From an uncultured Bacteroides sp. (lineage in GTDB: Bacteria > Bacteroidota > Bacteroidia > Bacteroidales > Bacteroidaceae): a stretch of 36,470 nucleotides of DNA. The stretch spans positions 1 through 36,470 of the forward strand of contig CASENE010000079.1 of NCBI GenBank assembly GCA_949289265.1, written 5' to 3'. Shown piece after piece: positions 23,503 to 32,031 of this stretch (position 1 is the first letter of the stretch; the number at the start of each line of letters is the position of its first letter). A model generated the notes under the pieces. It had not been told where the DNA came from and searched no databases. It saw only the letters and a list, made by a program, of their open reading frames with translations. The position numbers and the translations under genes are program-made.

Positions 23503-24804
23503 TTAGTCCACAGGGATGTCTTTGTTGACGTTCTTGCTGCCGATGAGAGCGTAGTACAGCAGATAGGCAGCGCAAAGCAATACGATGGCATAGCTGGCCA
23601 GGAACGAGCCAGTCAAGTCTGCAACGAGTGCCTGGATGGCTACCATTACTGCGCAACCGAATACCATGGTCATGAAGGCACCGGACGCAATGGCTGTGTA
23701 TTTGCCCAAGCCTTCCGTGGCCAGGTTGAAGATGCCGCCCCACATGACGGAAGTGCACAAGCCGACCAGAATAAAGGCGAAGATGCCCACCGGTATTTCA
23801 GTCCAGATAACGCTTAAGTTAGCCCAGTCAATGCCTGGTACGCTGACCAAGATGTCCGTCGGAGCGAACATGCCGAAGGCTACCAATACGATGCTGATGG
23901 TGGCGGCTGTGGAAATCATGGCGCGGCTGGAGACTTTGCTTCCGATAGCTCCGCCCACGAAGCGTCCAATCAACATCATCAGCCAGTAGACGGCTACGAT
24001 GAGGCCCACGATACCGGCATCCATGCCCAAACCGGGAGTAGCTGCATCGGGCGAGGAAGACAGATATTGGAGGACGTAAGTCGGCGTGCCTACTTCGATA
24101 CCCATATACAGGAAGATGCCCAATATGCCGAGCTTGAAGTGGCGGAAAGAGAAGGCACTGTATTTATCTTTCTCCTTGGAGACTTTTTGCTCGCCGGCGT
24201 GCTGAGGCTCTTGAATCTTGGTGAAGAGGATAACGATGAATGCAATGACAAAGATGGCCAGAGCAATGAACAGGGCCGGAGTGGCGTCTGAAATCTTTGC
24301 CTTGGCAGCGTCGCCAATCAAGGCGCCCATGATGATGTACACGGCCACAGCTGCGGCTGAATTAAAGGTTCCGCCAATCTGGATGAGCTGGTTGCCTTTG
24401 TTGCCACCGCCGCCCAACAGGTTCAGCATCGGGTTGACCACCGTGTTCAGCATGCACATGCAGAAGCCGGAGATGAAGGCGCCTACCAGGTAAACGCCGA
24501 AACTCTGGACGCTGTCCCAGCCGCTCATCCACTGCACCAGAATGCCGATGATACCCACCAACAAGGCCAGCAGGGCCGTCTTCTTGTATCCGTATTTCTT
24601 AATCAGCATGCCCGATGGGATGCCCATTACCAAGTAGGCAATAAAGTTGCCGTAGTTGCCGATTTGTGCCAGCACATTGGATGCACCGAATTGGTTCTTG
24701 ACTATGATTGCCATCGGCGAACACAAGTTGGTTACAAAGGCAATCATGGCAAAGAGGGCGATCATGATGATGATGGCACCCCATTGTTTCGTTTGGTTAC
24801 TCAT
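23503..24804 (-). CDS. MFS hexose transporter (FucP/GluP-type glucose-galactose importer)
   Basis: This 433-residue protein has 12 predicted transmembrane segments of the major facilitator superfamily, FucP/GluP (sugar:H+ or Na+ symporter) group. It opens with WGAIIIMIALFAMIAFVTNL and includes NYGNFIAYLVMGIPSGMLI. The central cytoplasmic loop falls between about residues 200 and 225 (QEPQHAGEQKVSKEKDKYS). The N-half GMLIKKYGYKK motif follows the MFS loop signature. Its place between galM and galK says it imports galactose or a related hexose across the inner membrane. Sequence alone cannot fix the substrate. Confidence 0.88.
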   Translation of the reverse strand: MSNQTKQWGAIIIMIALFAMIAFVTNLCSPMAIIVKNQFGASNVLAQIGNYGNFIAYLVMGIPSGMLIKKYGYKKTALLALLVGIIGILVQWMSGWDSVQSFGVYLVGAFISGFCMCMLNTVVNPMLNLLGGGGNKGNQLIQIGGTFNSAAAVAVYIIMGALIGDAAKAKISDATPALFIALAIFVIAFIVILFTKIQEPQHAGEQKVSKEKDKYSAFSFRHFKLGILGIFLYMGIEVGTPTYVLQYLSSSPDAATPGLGMDAGIVGLIVAVYWLMMLIGRFVGGAIGSKVSSRAMISTAATISIVLVAFGMFAPTDILVSVPGIDWANLSVIWTEIPVGIFAFILVGLCTSVMWGGIFNLATEGLGKYTAIASGAFMTMVFGCAVMVAIQALVADLTGSFLASYAIVLLCAAYLLYYALIGSKNVNKDIPVD

Positions 24805-24843
24805 AATGATTTTAGATATTGTTTTGGATTAATGATTGATTCT

Positions 24844-25944
24844 TTAGTCTTCTTGGATGCCGAACTTATACACGGTGATTTGTTGGTATTCGTCGCCGGG
24901 CAATAAGACTGCCGATGGGAAATGGGCCTTGTTGGGCGTGTCGGGGAAGCATTGTGCCTCAAAACATACGGCACTGCGGGCCGGGAACGTGGCGCCGTGG
25001 CTGCCGGTGAATCCGTTGAGCCAATTGCCCGTATACAGTTGCAGTCCGGCTTCCGTGGTATAGACCTCCATGGTGCGTCCGCTGGAAGGGCACAGGCACG
25101 TGGCCGCCAGATCCAGTGAGCCGCGTTCTGTCTTGTTCAATACATAGCAATGGTCGTATCCTGCCCCGTTCTTCAGTTGTTCAAAAGGCGCGTCGATGCG
25201 TTCGCCAATGGCATGCGGCGTGCGGAAGTCCATCGGCGTGCCCTCCACCTTCAGGATTTCTCCTGTGGGGATGGACACCTCGTCAATGGGGATATAATAA
25301 TCAGCGTGGATGGTAAGGATGTTGTCTAAGACGGTAGGAGTGGGAGTGGCTATGCCTGCCAGATTGAAGAAACCATGGTTGGTCAGATTGACGACGGTCG
25401 CTTTGTCCGTCGTGGCCCGGTATTCGATGGCCAGCGCGTTTGCCTCGTTTTCCAGGCGGTAAGTCATTTCTACCTGGAGCGTGCCGGGGAAGCCTTCTTC
25501 GCCGTCTGCCGATGTATAGTTGAAGATGACCATGTTGTCTGCCGGCTGGATGGCGTCCCACACGCGGCTGTGAAATCCCGTGGGGCCTCCGTGCAACGAA
25601 TTGGGGCCGTTGTTGATGGCCAGTTGATGTTCTTCGCCATACAAGGTGAATTTGCCTTTGGCTATGCGGTTGCCATAGCGGCCGATGGTGGTGCTTAAGA
25701 ACGGTTCCGGACTGCCGATGACGTGCTCAATGCTGTCGTGTCCCAGGATTACGTTGCTGTATTGTCCTTGTCGGTCGGGAACCATGATGGAAAGGAGGGC
25801 GCACCCGTAGTTGGTGGCAGCGACTTCCATGCCTGTCGCATTTCTCAAGATAAACAGGTCGGTTTCTTTACCGTTAATCTCTTTACGGAAATTTTCTCGT
25901 TTTAGCCCCGACAAATTGTTGTATTTTATTGTGTTGTCTGTCAT
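24844..25944 (-). CDS. galM: Aldose 1-epimerase (galactose mutarotase)
   Basis: This 366-residue GalM-family mutarotase contains YGCALLSIMVPDRQG, GRYGNRIAKGKF, NGPNSLHGGPTGFHSRVWD with the catalytic histidine, VVNLTNHGFFNLAG with the second histidine, and AVCFEAQCFPDTPNK at the C-terminus with the catalytic glutamate. It interconverts beta- and alpha-galactose so that galactokinase can act. The ATG at 25944 (MTDNTIKYNN) gives the normal length; the frame extends 46 codons upstream with no homology character, and I did not use it. A weak TTTATTTG box lies upstream on the minus strand (25974-25981). It heads the three-gene operon. Confidence 0.93.
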   Translation of the reverse strand: MTDNTIKYNNLSGLKRENFRKEINGKETDLFILRNATGMEVAATNYGCALLSIMVPDRQGQYSNVILGHDSIEHVIGSPEPFLSTTIGRYGNRIAKGKFTLYGEEHQLAINNGPNSLHGGPTGFHSRVWDAIQPADNMVIFNYTSADGEEGFPGTLQVEMTYRLENEANALAIEYRATTDKATVVNLTNHGFFNLAGIATPTPTVLDNILTIHADYYIPIDEVSIPTGEILKVEGTPMDFRTPHAIGERIDAPFEQLKNGAGYDHCYVLNKTERGSLDLAATCLCPSSGRTMEVYTTEAGLQLYTGNWLNGFTGSHGATFPARSAVCFEAQCFPDTPNKAHFPSAVLLPGDEYQQITVYKFGIQED

Positions 25945-26102
25945 ATCATGGTATGTTTGTATGAAATCTCTTGCAAATAAAGAGAAATTCTTTCGTTCCC
26001 CCAAGTAAATGGTAAGAAATGTACTTCTCCTTTTAGGAAAGTTTAGCGTTTGGTTAGAAGATGGATTTATAACCGTTTCCATTCTTTTTTCTTCCCGGAT
26101 AT

Positions 26103-26134
26103 TTTGACAGACTATTTATTTTTTTGTATGTTTG
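26103..26134 (+). promoter_or_regulatory. Promoter of manA
   Basis: TTTG (26103-26106), 20 bases and TATGTTTG (26127-26134) match the Bacteroidetes consensus closely. The start would be near 26141 with a 43-base leader before the manA ATG at 26184. Confidence 0.75.
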
Positions 26135-26183
26135 CCGTCGTAATCAATGTAAATCACATCGTTAAAGCATTAATTAAAAACTC

Positions 26184-27155
26184 ATGTATCCTTTAAAGTT
26201 TGAGCCTATTCTGAAGCAGACGCTTTGGGGAGGCGACAAGATTATTCCGTTCAAGCATCTGAATGAAACCCTTCTGAATGTGGGAGAAAGTTGGGAAGTG
26301 TCTGCCGTGGAGGGGAGCGAATCGGTGGTGGCCAACGGCCCGGACAAAGGCATGACCCTGCCCGAGATGGTGCATAAATACAAAGAAGAACTGGTGGGTG
26401 AGGGTAATTATGCCCGCTTCGGCGCTAAATTCCCCCTGCTCATCAAGTTCATCGACGCCAAGCTGGACTTGTCTATCCAGGTGCACCCCGACGATGCGCT
26501 GGCCAAGAAGCGCCACAACAGTTTCGGCAAGAACGAGATGTGGTATGTCATTGCGGCCGATAAAGGAGCCAAGCTGATTTCGGGTTTCGCCAAGGAGATT
26601 ACGCCGAAGGAATACAAGGAACGGGTGCACGACGGCACTTTTGCCGAAGTGTTGCAGACGTGCGCTATTCAGCCGGGCGACGTGTTCTATGTTCCGGCCG
26701 GGCGTGTGCACGGCATCGGCGCGGGGGCTTTCGTGGCCGAAATCCAGCAGACTTCGGACATCACCTACCGTATCTTCGACTACAACCGCAAGGACAAGAA
26801 CGGCAAGACGCGCGAACTGCATACGGCGCAGGCGGTGGATGCCATCAACTTTGCGGACGTGCAGGACGACTTCCGGACGGAATACGAGCGTGTGCAGAAT
26901 GAGCCGGTAGAAGTGGTGGCTTGCCCTTATTTCACGACATCGGTGTATGATATGACCGAAGAAATCACGTGCGATTATTCCGAGCTGGACTCTTTCGTCA
27001 TCTTTATCTGTGTGGAAGGAGCCTGCCGCCTGGTGGACAATGAGGCAAACGAGGTGACGCTTCAGGCTGGGGAGACGGTGCTGTTGCCCGCCTCTACGCA
27101 AGAGGTGAAAATCGTGCCGGACAAATCGGTGAAGCTGCTGGAGACGTATGTCTGA
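26184..27155 (+). CDS. manA: Mannose-6-phosphate isomerase, class I
   Basis: This 323-residue type I phosphomannose isomerase has the cupin zinc ligands Q99 and H101 in QVHPDD, E118 in KNEMW and H176 in YVPAGRVHGIG. The family opening YPLKFEPILKQTLWGG is also present. It interconverts mannose 6-phosphate and fructose 6-phosphate. That feeds mannan breakdown into glycolysis and supplies GDP-mannose for surface polysaccharide. The gene is a single-gene unit with its own promoter and a strong terminator. The short (Bacillus-type) length fits the family. Confidence 0.95.
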   Translation: MYPLKFEPILKQTLWGGDKIIPFKHLNETLLNVGESWEVSAVEGSESVVANGPDKGMTLPEMVHKYKEELVGEGNYARFGAKFPLLIKFIDAKLDLSIQVHPDDALAKKRHNSFGKNEMWYVIAADKGAKLISGFAKEITPKEYKERVHDGTFAEVLQTCAIQPGDVFYVPAGRVHGIGAGAFVAEIQQTSDITYRIFDYNRKDKNGKTRELHTAQAVDAINFADVQDDFRTEYERVQNEPVEVVACPYFTTSVYDMTEEITCDYSELDSFVIFICVEGACRLVDNEANEVTLQAGETVLLPASTQEVKIVPDKSVKLLETYV

Positions 27156-27189
27156 AAGCGGCTGAGGCAGCATAGCTGATAGAACGCGC

Positions 27190-27236
27190 AAAAAGCGCCG
27201 GCGGGCCACGGTAGGATTGGCTTGCCGGCGCTTTTT
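27190..27236. terminator. Bidirectional terminator between manA and the envelope operon
   Basis: AAAAAGCGCCGGC (27190-27202) pairs perfectly over 13 bp with GCCGGCGCTTTTT (27224-27236) and has T runs on both strands. It can end manA from the left and the minus-strand 27280-28178 operon from the right. Confidence 0.85.
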
Positions 27237-27279
27237 CTATTTGCGGTTCGCTGGGGGCAGAGCAGGAAAGCGGCGCTTC

Positions 27280-27564
27280 TCAGAAGTCCCGGTATCTCCT
27301 CTTGCCTCGGAATAGTTTCTTGAGCCTTCTCATGACTTTCAGGCCCAGCATGATGCCGTCGAAGGCTGCCATGCCCTTGTCGAAGGCGTTCAGCAGGCCG
27401 TTGCCTTTGCGGACGGCCGGGGTGAGGGGGGCAGCCAATTCCTTCCCCAGGTGGTTCATGCGCGCCTTCTGCGTGCGGATGTCTGCCAAGACGGCGTTTT
27501 TCCGCGCGAGCAGTTCTTCCAGCGTGGTGGGCAGGGACGAGTGGGGTGTCTGGCTGTTTGTCAT
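27280..27564 (-). CDS. Conserved small hypothetical protein (third gene of envelope operon)
   Basis: This 94-residue protein is hydrophilic and basic, with a predicted coiled coil (LEELLARKNAVLADIRTQKARMNHLGKEL, about 15-43). The C-terminus is strongly basic (KVMRRLKKLFRGKRRYRDF). I do not recognise a domain. The start overlaps the stop of the upstream holin-like gene by ATGA, so translation is coupled. It is probably a small partner of the membrane protein before it. A weak hydrophobic stretch (FDGIMLGLKVM) may touch the membrane. Confidence 0.7.
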   Translation of the reverse strand: MTNSQTPHSSLPTTLEELLARKNAVLADIRTQKARMNHLGKELAAPLTPAVRKGNGLLNAFDKGMAAFDGIMLGLKVMRRLKKLFRGKRRYRDF

Positions 27565-27962
27565 GGTTGGGCGGGAGTATGAGAGGGGTCGGACGCTTTC
27601 AGGAATAGTTTGGCGATGAACTTCACCATCGGGTCGATGACGAGCCGTTTGCGGCAGCTGACGAGCAGGATGGCCAGCAGGATGTAGAAGATGGCCAGCA
27701 GGCTGAAGCTGACGGTTATCCCTCCCACCACAGGGGCCAACAGATAGGCCGCGGTAAATGAAAGGTAAAACAGAGCCATCATGCCCAGAATGACTGTCAG
27801 CAGGATGATGATGAACATGGAGAACAAGACGGAGAGTTTTTCCGTTACTTCCAGCCGCGTGTATTCCTTTTGCAAGCTCAGGTATTTCTTGAACTCGACG
27901 AACAGCTGCCGTAGGCTCTCGATGCTTTTGTCATTGGCAAACATGGTGGCTCTGCTTGACAT
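27561..27962 (-). CDS. Holin-like / phage holin family (PF07332-type) membrane protein
   Basis: This 133-residue protein has two transmembrane segments (about 45-72 and 78-102: LFSMFIIILLTVILGMMALFYLS and GGITVSFSLLAIFYILLAILL). They follow an amphipathic N-terminal helix (SIESLRQLFVEFKKYLSLQKEY) that looks like a coiled coil. This arrangement fits the PF07332 putative holin/superfamily group, a common small membrane protein beside YtxH genes. It sits 6 bases after the YtxH stop and overlaps the next gene. The role is unknown; envelope stress is a guess. The start could also be the ATG at 27944. Confidence 0.7.
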   Translation of the reverse strand: MSSRATMFANDKSIESLRQLFVEFKKYLSLQKEYTRLEVTEKLSVLFSMFIIILLTVILGMMALFYLSFTAAYLLAPVVGGITVSFSLLAIFYILLAILLVSCRKRLVIDPMVKFIAKLFLKASDPSHTPAQP

Positions 27963-27968
27963 TCCCGT

Positions 27969-28178
27969 TTATTCAGCGGTCTCGTTCTTGATTTCAGAAG
28001 CGATCTCGTCCACCAGGTCGTCCATCTCGTTTCTGTTCAGGCGGATGCCTCTCTTACGCAATGCTTCTGCAATTTTGCTGCGCGTGTCTTCTCCCTTTTC
28101 CGGAGCGAACAAAATGCCCAATGCGGCGCCTACTGCGGCACCACCCAGGAAAGCTGCTAATACATTTAAACCTTTCAT
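27969..28178 (-). CDS. YtxH-domain small membrane protein
   Basis: This 69-residue protein has an N-terminal transmembrane glycine-rich segment (NVLAAFLGGAAVGAALGILFAP), the hallmark YtxH opening, and a charged tail (EKGEDTRSKIAEALRKRG and EMDDLVDEIASEIKNE). YtxH proteins are general-stress proteins of unknown biochemistry. The ATG at 28178 (MKGLNVLAAF) was chosen because upstream in-frame codons lie between the promoter box and start. TATATTTG (complement of 28206-28213) is 28 bases upstream. It heads a three-gene operon with the holin-like and basic protein genes. Confidence 0.85.
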   Translation of the reverse strand: MKGLNVLAAFLGGAAVGAALGILFAPEKGEDTRSKIAEALRKRGIRLNRNEMDDLVDEIASEIKNETAE

Positions 28179-28205
28179 AATATTGTCATTTAAAAGTTGA
28201 TACCA

Positions 28206-28213
28206 CAAATATA
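28206..28213 (-). promoter_or_regulatory. TATATTTG promoter box of the YtxH operon
   Basis: On the minus strand TATATTTG fits TAnnTTTG and lies 28 bases before the YtxH ATG. No clean -33 TTTG was seen at the right spacing. Confidence 0.6.
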
Positions 28214-28551
28214 GCGATTATTTTGATAGGGAGTGCGTTTTAGGGCGTTTTTTTTCGGTTTTTCTTAAAAAAACTCCCGGCAATCCTTTTCCCGCGTGCT
28301 GTCCGGGCCGGCGGACGGGGAGGGGGCGGGCGGCCGCCCCTCTTCGGCAGGGCTTTTCGCGCCGGCTATCCGCACTCGCGGCAAACAGCCAGTGTATCAG
28401 CGTTTAGTGGCGTTACTATCCCCGCTTGCTGGCGTTACTATTCCCGCCTGCTGGCATTACTGTCCCTGCTTGCTGGCGTTATAATCCCCGCTTGCCGGCA
28501 TCCCCTTCGGGGGGCGCACCGTGTTTTTTCCGATTTTTTTCGGCATTATGT
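28214..28551. other. GC-rich non-coding stretch with hairpins and a 22-bp array
   Basis: There is no gene here. The stretch holds a GC-rich palindrome (GGGCGGCCGCCC near 28328-28339), the 22-bp tandem array at 28409-28496, and a small CCCCTTCGGGG hairpin just after it. It separates the divergent YtxH operon and SPOR lipoprotein gene. Confidence 0.55.
28409..28496. repeat. 22-bp tandem array, four copies
   Basis: Four contiguous 22-bp units at 28409-28430, 28431-28452, 28453-28474 and 28475-28496 begin GGCGTTACTAT and end CCGCTTGCT. They differ from each other by a few changes, mostly transitions, and a fifth unit begins but degrades (GGCATCCCC). There are no spacers, so it is not a CRISPR. 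The period equals that of two other arrays in the window (9012-9095 and 35058-35167) although sequences differ. Confidence 0.85.
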
Positions 28552-28582
28552 TTTGACAGGTGGCAGATTTTCTATTATTTTG
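28552..28582 (+). promoter_or_regulatory. Probable promoter of the SPOR lipoprotein gene
   Basis: TTTG (28552-28555), 19 bases, and TTATTTTG (28575-28582, one mismatch to TAnnTTTG) are spaced correctly. Transcription would begin near 28589, about 70 bases before the ATG at 28660. Confidence 0.55.
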
Positions 28583-28659
28583 CTGCCTAATAATAAAGAT
28601 AAGGATGCCTTAAAGGGACCTATCCAAAAGATTATTAACGACAAAAAGTGAATATAGCG

Positions 28660-29175
28660 ATGAAAAAACAGACAATTTTATTGGGCATCGGGGTGTGCAT
28701 GGCTGTGGCATTCTCTTCTTGCAAATCCAGTCAAAGCGCTTACAGCAAGGCATACGAAAAGGCTAAACAGCAAGAGTTGGCCGAACAGCAGGCGGCGCCG
28801 GTAGATACTACTCCCGTGGTGGCTGCTCCTGCGACGCCCGTAGTGGTGGAAAGCGTTCCGGTGAAAGTGGCTCAGGACGACGTGCGCCACGAGAAGGTGA
28901 CCGTCGTGTCGGGCGATAACAACGGTCTGCTGGACTACAGCGTGGTGTGCGGCAGCTTTGGCATCAAGGCCAACGCCGAGGGCTTGAAGAGCTACCTGGA
29001 GGCAGAGGGCTATACGCCGGTCATCGTGTTCAACGCCGATGCGGCGATGTACCGCGTGGTGGTTAGCACGTATGCCGACCGTGCTTCGGCGGCAGCCGCC
29101 CGCGACGCCTTCAAGGCGAAGTATCCGAACCGCAAGGACTTCCAGGGCTCGTGGTTGCTGTATCGCGTCCAGTGA
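28660..29175 (+). CDS. SPOR-domain lipoprotein
   Basis: This 171-residue protein has a lipoprotein signal (MKKQTILLGIGVCMAVAFSSC, lipidated C21). A proline- and valine-rich linker (about 45-85) is followed by a C-terminal SPOR domain (about 93-170, LLDYSVVCGSFGIKANAEGLKS to GSWLLYRVQ). SPOR domains bind denuded peptidoglycan at division septa, so a role at the cell wall or division site is likely. The ATG at 28660 was preferred over an in-frame GTG at 28648 because it starts the signal peptide directly. It is a single-gene unit. Confidence 0.9.
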   Translation: MKKQTILLGIGVCMAVAFSSCKSSQSAYSKAYEKAKQQELAEQQAAPVDTTPVVAAPATPVVVESVPVKVAQDDVRHEKVTVVSGDNNGLLDYSVVCGSFGIKANAEGLKSYLEAEGYTPVIVFNADAAMYRVVVSTYADRASAAAARDAFKAKYPNRKDFQGSWLLYRVQ

Positions 29176-29222
29176 TGCGGGGACTTGCCACAGGCCGTAT
29201 TGTATTAATATAAGATATGTGT

Positions 29223-29257
29223 AGAGACCGGATGCCGGGCAAGGGCGTCCGGTCTCT
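29223..29257 (+). terminator. Hairpin after the SPOR gene
   Basis: AGAGACCGGA (29223-29232) and TCCGGTCTCT (29248-29257) are a perfect 10-bp stem with a 15-base loop, but the following bases have no T run. It could act as a terminator with help or stabilise the message end. Confidence 0.55.
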
Positions 29258-29429
29258 CGCATCTTGTCCCGCCTGTGCCTGCAAGGCGGCAGGGGCAGGC
29301 GTGGCTCAGGCCAAACAGCCCCTCGGAGGCACCGTCCCTGAGGATGATTATTCCCGAAAAAGAGGCAAGGGCGACGTTAAAAGAAGTTATAAAATTGATA
29401 CTGAAAACTTTCAACGGGGGGAAAGTATT

Positions 29430-29437
29430 TATTTTTG
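29430..29437 (+). promoter_or_regulatory. TATTTTTG promoter box of the sulfonation operon
   Basis: TATTTTTG matches TAnnTTTG and lies 40 bases before the cysQ ATG at 29478. A CTTTC at 29408-29412 is the best -33 candidate but is not TTTG. It probably drives the whole plus-strand cysQ-to-sulfotransferase series. Confidence 0.55.
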
Positions 29438-29477
29438 CGGCTTCATAAGCGTATCTTATGACTTCATAGGACAGAAT

Positions 29478-30308
29478 ATGAACGAACAATATCTCATAAA
29501 TGCCATTGATGCTGCCCTGCAGGCCGGGGAACAAATCCTAAAGGTGTATCATGACCCCGCGGCCGACTTCCAGGTGGAACAGAAGGCCGACCACTCCCCG
29601 CTGACATTGGCCGACCGCCATGCCCACGAGGTGATTGCAGGCTTGCTGAAGCGGCAGACTCCTTATCCCCTGTTGAGCGAAGAGGGAAAACTGACGCCTT
29701 ATGCCGAAAGGGCTGCGTGGACGGACTTGTGGATTGTGGACCCGCTGGACGGTACGAAAGAGTTCATCAAGCGCAACGGCGAGTTTACGGTCAACATTGC
29801 CCTGGTGCATCGTGGCGTGCCGGTGATGGGCGTGATTTACGTGCCGGTGAAGCGATGCCTGTATTTCGCTTCCGAAGGACTGGGCGCATTCAAGCTGGAA
29901 GACATCGTGTCGTTGGGCGCTGAGTCGTTGCCGCAACTGATGGAGCGTGCGCTTCGCCTGCCGGCGCGCGAAGAGCGGGACAAGTTTGTCGTCGTGGCTT
30001 CCCGTTCGCATTCCACGCCCGAGACCGAGGCATACATCGCGCAGATGCGCCGGCAGCATGCCGAGGTTGAACTGTGCTCCAGCGGCAGTTCGCTGAAGAT
30101 TTGCCTGGTGGCCGAGGGGAAGGCCGATGTCTATCCCCGTTTCGCCCCTACCATGGAGTGGGACACCGCGGCGGGCCATGCCATTGTGCGGGCTGCCGGT
30201 GGCGACATCTGGCAGACCGACGGCAGCGCGCCTCTGCATTATAACAAGGAAGATTTGCACAACCCTTGGTTCATCGTGTTGCCCGGAGGCCAAGCGTGTA
30301 TTGATTGA
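29478..30308 (+). CDS. cysQ: 3'(2'),5'-bisphosphate nucleotidase
   Basis: This 276-residue member of the inositol-monophosphatase fold has TLADRHAHE with the first metal aspartate, LSEEGKLTPY, IVDPLDGTKEFIKRNGEFTVNIA (the DPLDGT motif), and the third metal aspartate in TMEWDTAAGHAI. CysQ hydrolyses PAP, the by-product of sulfotransfer from PAPS, to AMP and phosphate, removing product inhibition. The ATG at 29478 was chosen because the frame extends upstream only over the terminator hairpin and promoter. It heads the operon, 19 bases before the permease gene. Confidence 0.94.
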   Translation: MNEQYLINAIDAALQAGEQILKVYHDPAADFQVEQKADHSPLTLADRHAHEVIAGLLKRQTPYPLLSEEGKLTPYAERAAWTDLWIVDPLDGTKEFIKRNGEFTVNIALVHRGVPVMGVIYVPVKRCLYFASEGLGAFKLEDIVSLGAESLPQLMERALRLPAREERDKFVVVASRSHSTPETEAYIAQMRRQHAEVELCSSGSSLKICLVAEGKADVYPRFAPTMEWDTAAGHAIVRAAGGDIWQTDGSAPLHYNKEDLHNPWFIVLPGGQACID

Positions 30309-30327
30309 ATAACATACATCAGAAGTC

Positions 30328-31899
30328 ATGAATTTTGAGATAATCTTTGTGTTGCTGGGGCTGATAGGGATGCTCGTGGCGCTTATTCTCGACAAGATGC
30401 GTCCGGGCATTGTGTTGCTGAGCCTGGTGGTGCTGTTCATGGTGGCAGGCATCATTACTCCCAAGCAGATGGTGGCCGGCTTCAGCAACCGGGGCATGAT
30501 TACCGTCGCCTTGTTGTTCTTGGTCAGCGAAGGCATTCGCCAGAGCGGCGCGTTGAGCACGGTGGTCAAGAAACTGTTGCCCGAAAAGGGGACAAGCGTC
30601 ACGAAGGCGCAGCTGCGCATACTGCCGGTGGTCAGCGCTTTTTCAGCCTTCCTCAACAATACGCCGGTGGTGGTTATTTTCGCCCCGATATTGAAGAACT
30701 GGGCCAAGCGGGTCGGCCTGTCGTGCACCAAGTTCCTTATTCCTCTGTCCTATGCCACCATATTGGGCGGGTTGTGTACGCTCATCGGTACGTCTACCAA
30801 CCTGGTGGTGCACGGCATGATGATAGACCGCGGCTTTTCCGGCCTGAAGATGTTCGATTTGGCCTTTATCGGCATTCCCATCACGGTGGTGGGCCTGTTG
30901 TTCATCGTCCTGACCTCCAAGAAGCTGTTGCCGGCCGAGCGTCCCGACAACTTTGAGGACGAAGAAAACGACGCGGCGGAAAGCAGCGGACAGCACGTGG
31001 TGGAGGTAGTGCTTGCCTCCCGCTTCCCGGGCTTGAAGCGCAAGCTGAAGACCTTCGACTTCAAGCGTCGCTATGGCGCCGAGATAAAGGAAATACGTCA
31101 GGGCGGCCAGGTGATTACCAGCAACCTGGGCGAGGTGCGCTTGCAGGAAGGCGATACGCTGGTGCTGCTGGCCGATGACGCTTTTACGAAGACCTGGGGC
31201 GATTCGTCCGTCTTCCTGATGATGACCAACGGAAAGGAAATACCTGCCCGGCCGATGCCCGGGTGGAAGAAATGGACGGCCCTGGCTCTCCTTATCGTCA
31301 TGATTGTGGGGGCTACGATAGGCGAGCTTCCCTACTTCCAAGAGAGCTTTCCCCGGGTGAAGATGGACATGTTCTTTTTCGCAGCCGTGACGGCCGTCGT
31401 GATGGCCTGGCTGAAGATATTCCCGCCCAAGAAATACACGAAATACATCAGTTGGGATATACTCATCACCATTGCCTGCGCCTTTGCCATCAGTGCGGCG
31501 ATGGAAGAGTCCGGACTGGCAGCCTTGATAGCCGACTTCATCAAAAACGTATCCGGCTCTCTGGGGGCCTGGGGGGCTTTGGCGTTGCTCTATCTGGTGA
31601 CGCTCATCATTACCGAGTTGATCACAAACAATGCCGCGGCGGCTTTGGCCTTCCCCTTGGCGTTGGAGACCGCTGCTAAGTTTGGCGTAGACCCCATGCC
31701 GTTTTTCATAGCCATCTGCATTGCGGCTTCCGCAGGCTTTGCCACGCCCATCGGCTACCAGACCAACCTGATAGTGCAGGGCGCCGGCAACTACAAGTTT
31801 ACGGACTTCGTGAAGATCGGCCTGCCGATGGATTTGATAGTGATGATCATATCCGTGGGACTGATTCCGTTGATTTGGCCCTTTACGAGCGTGGTATAA
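30328..31899 (+). CDS. SLC13/DASS-type permease with an RCK_C domain, probable sulfate importer
   Basis: This 523-residue integral membrane protein of the divalent anion:sodium symporter/ArsB-like group has about 11 membrane spans. [17 protein letters not shown] in the first half and [15 protein letters not shown] in the second are the paired SNT/NNT-type substrate loops. A soluble RCK_C (TrkA-C) domain is inserted at about residues 215-290 ([19 protein letters not shown] to [18 protein letters not shown]). Only one such domain is visible where many relatives have two. SLC13-like proteins with RCK_C domains include sulfate permeases of algae, and its place between cysQ and cysC says sulfate is the likely substrate. 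That is inference. The start follows the cysQ stop by 19 bases. Confidence 0.85.
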   Translation: MNFEIIFVLLGLIGMLVALILDKMRPGIVLLSLVVLFMVAGIITPKQMVAGFSNRGMITVALLFLVSEGIRQSGALSTVVKKLLPEKGTSVTKAQLRILPVVSAFSAFLNNTPVVVIFAPILKNWAKRVGLSCTKFLIPLSYATILGGLCTLIGTSTNLVVHGMMIDRGFSGLKMFDLAFIGIPITVVGLLFIVLTSKKLLPAERPDNFEDEENDAAESSGQHVVEVVLASRFPGLKRKLKTFDFKRRYGAEIKEIRQGGQVITSNLGEVRLQEGDTLVLLADDAFTKTWGDSSVFLMMTNGKEIPARPMPGWKKWTALALLIVMIVGATIGELPYFQESFPRVKMDMFFFAAVTAVVMAWLKIFPPKKYTKYISWDILITIACAFAISAAMEESGLAALIADFIKNVSGSLGAWGALALLYLVTLIITELITNNAAAALAFPLALETAAKFGVDPMPFFIAICIAASAGFATPIGYQTNLIVQGAGNYKFTDFVKIGLPMDLIVMIISVGLIPLIWPFTSVV

Positions 31900-31900
31900 A

Positions 31901-32007
31901 TTAGGCGCGGATTACTCGGATTTCACGGATATATTTATTGTGAAGTCGGTGATATTCATATCTCAATGATGAACTTAATCCGTGAAATCCGCGTAATCCG
32001 CGCCTAA
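31901..32007. repeat. 30-bp inverted repeat hairpin between permease and cysC
   Basis: The arms 31901-31930 and 31978-32007 are reverse complements over 30 bases with one mismatch. Their words are GCGCGGATTAC and TTTCACGGAT, and the loop is 47 bases. The element abuts the permease stop. It belongs to a common Bacteroides intergenic repeat family and would form a very stable RNA hairpin inside the operon. Confidence 0.9.
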
Positions 32008-32031
32008 AATCCATTGATAAATTATCATTTT

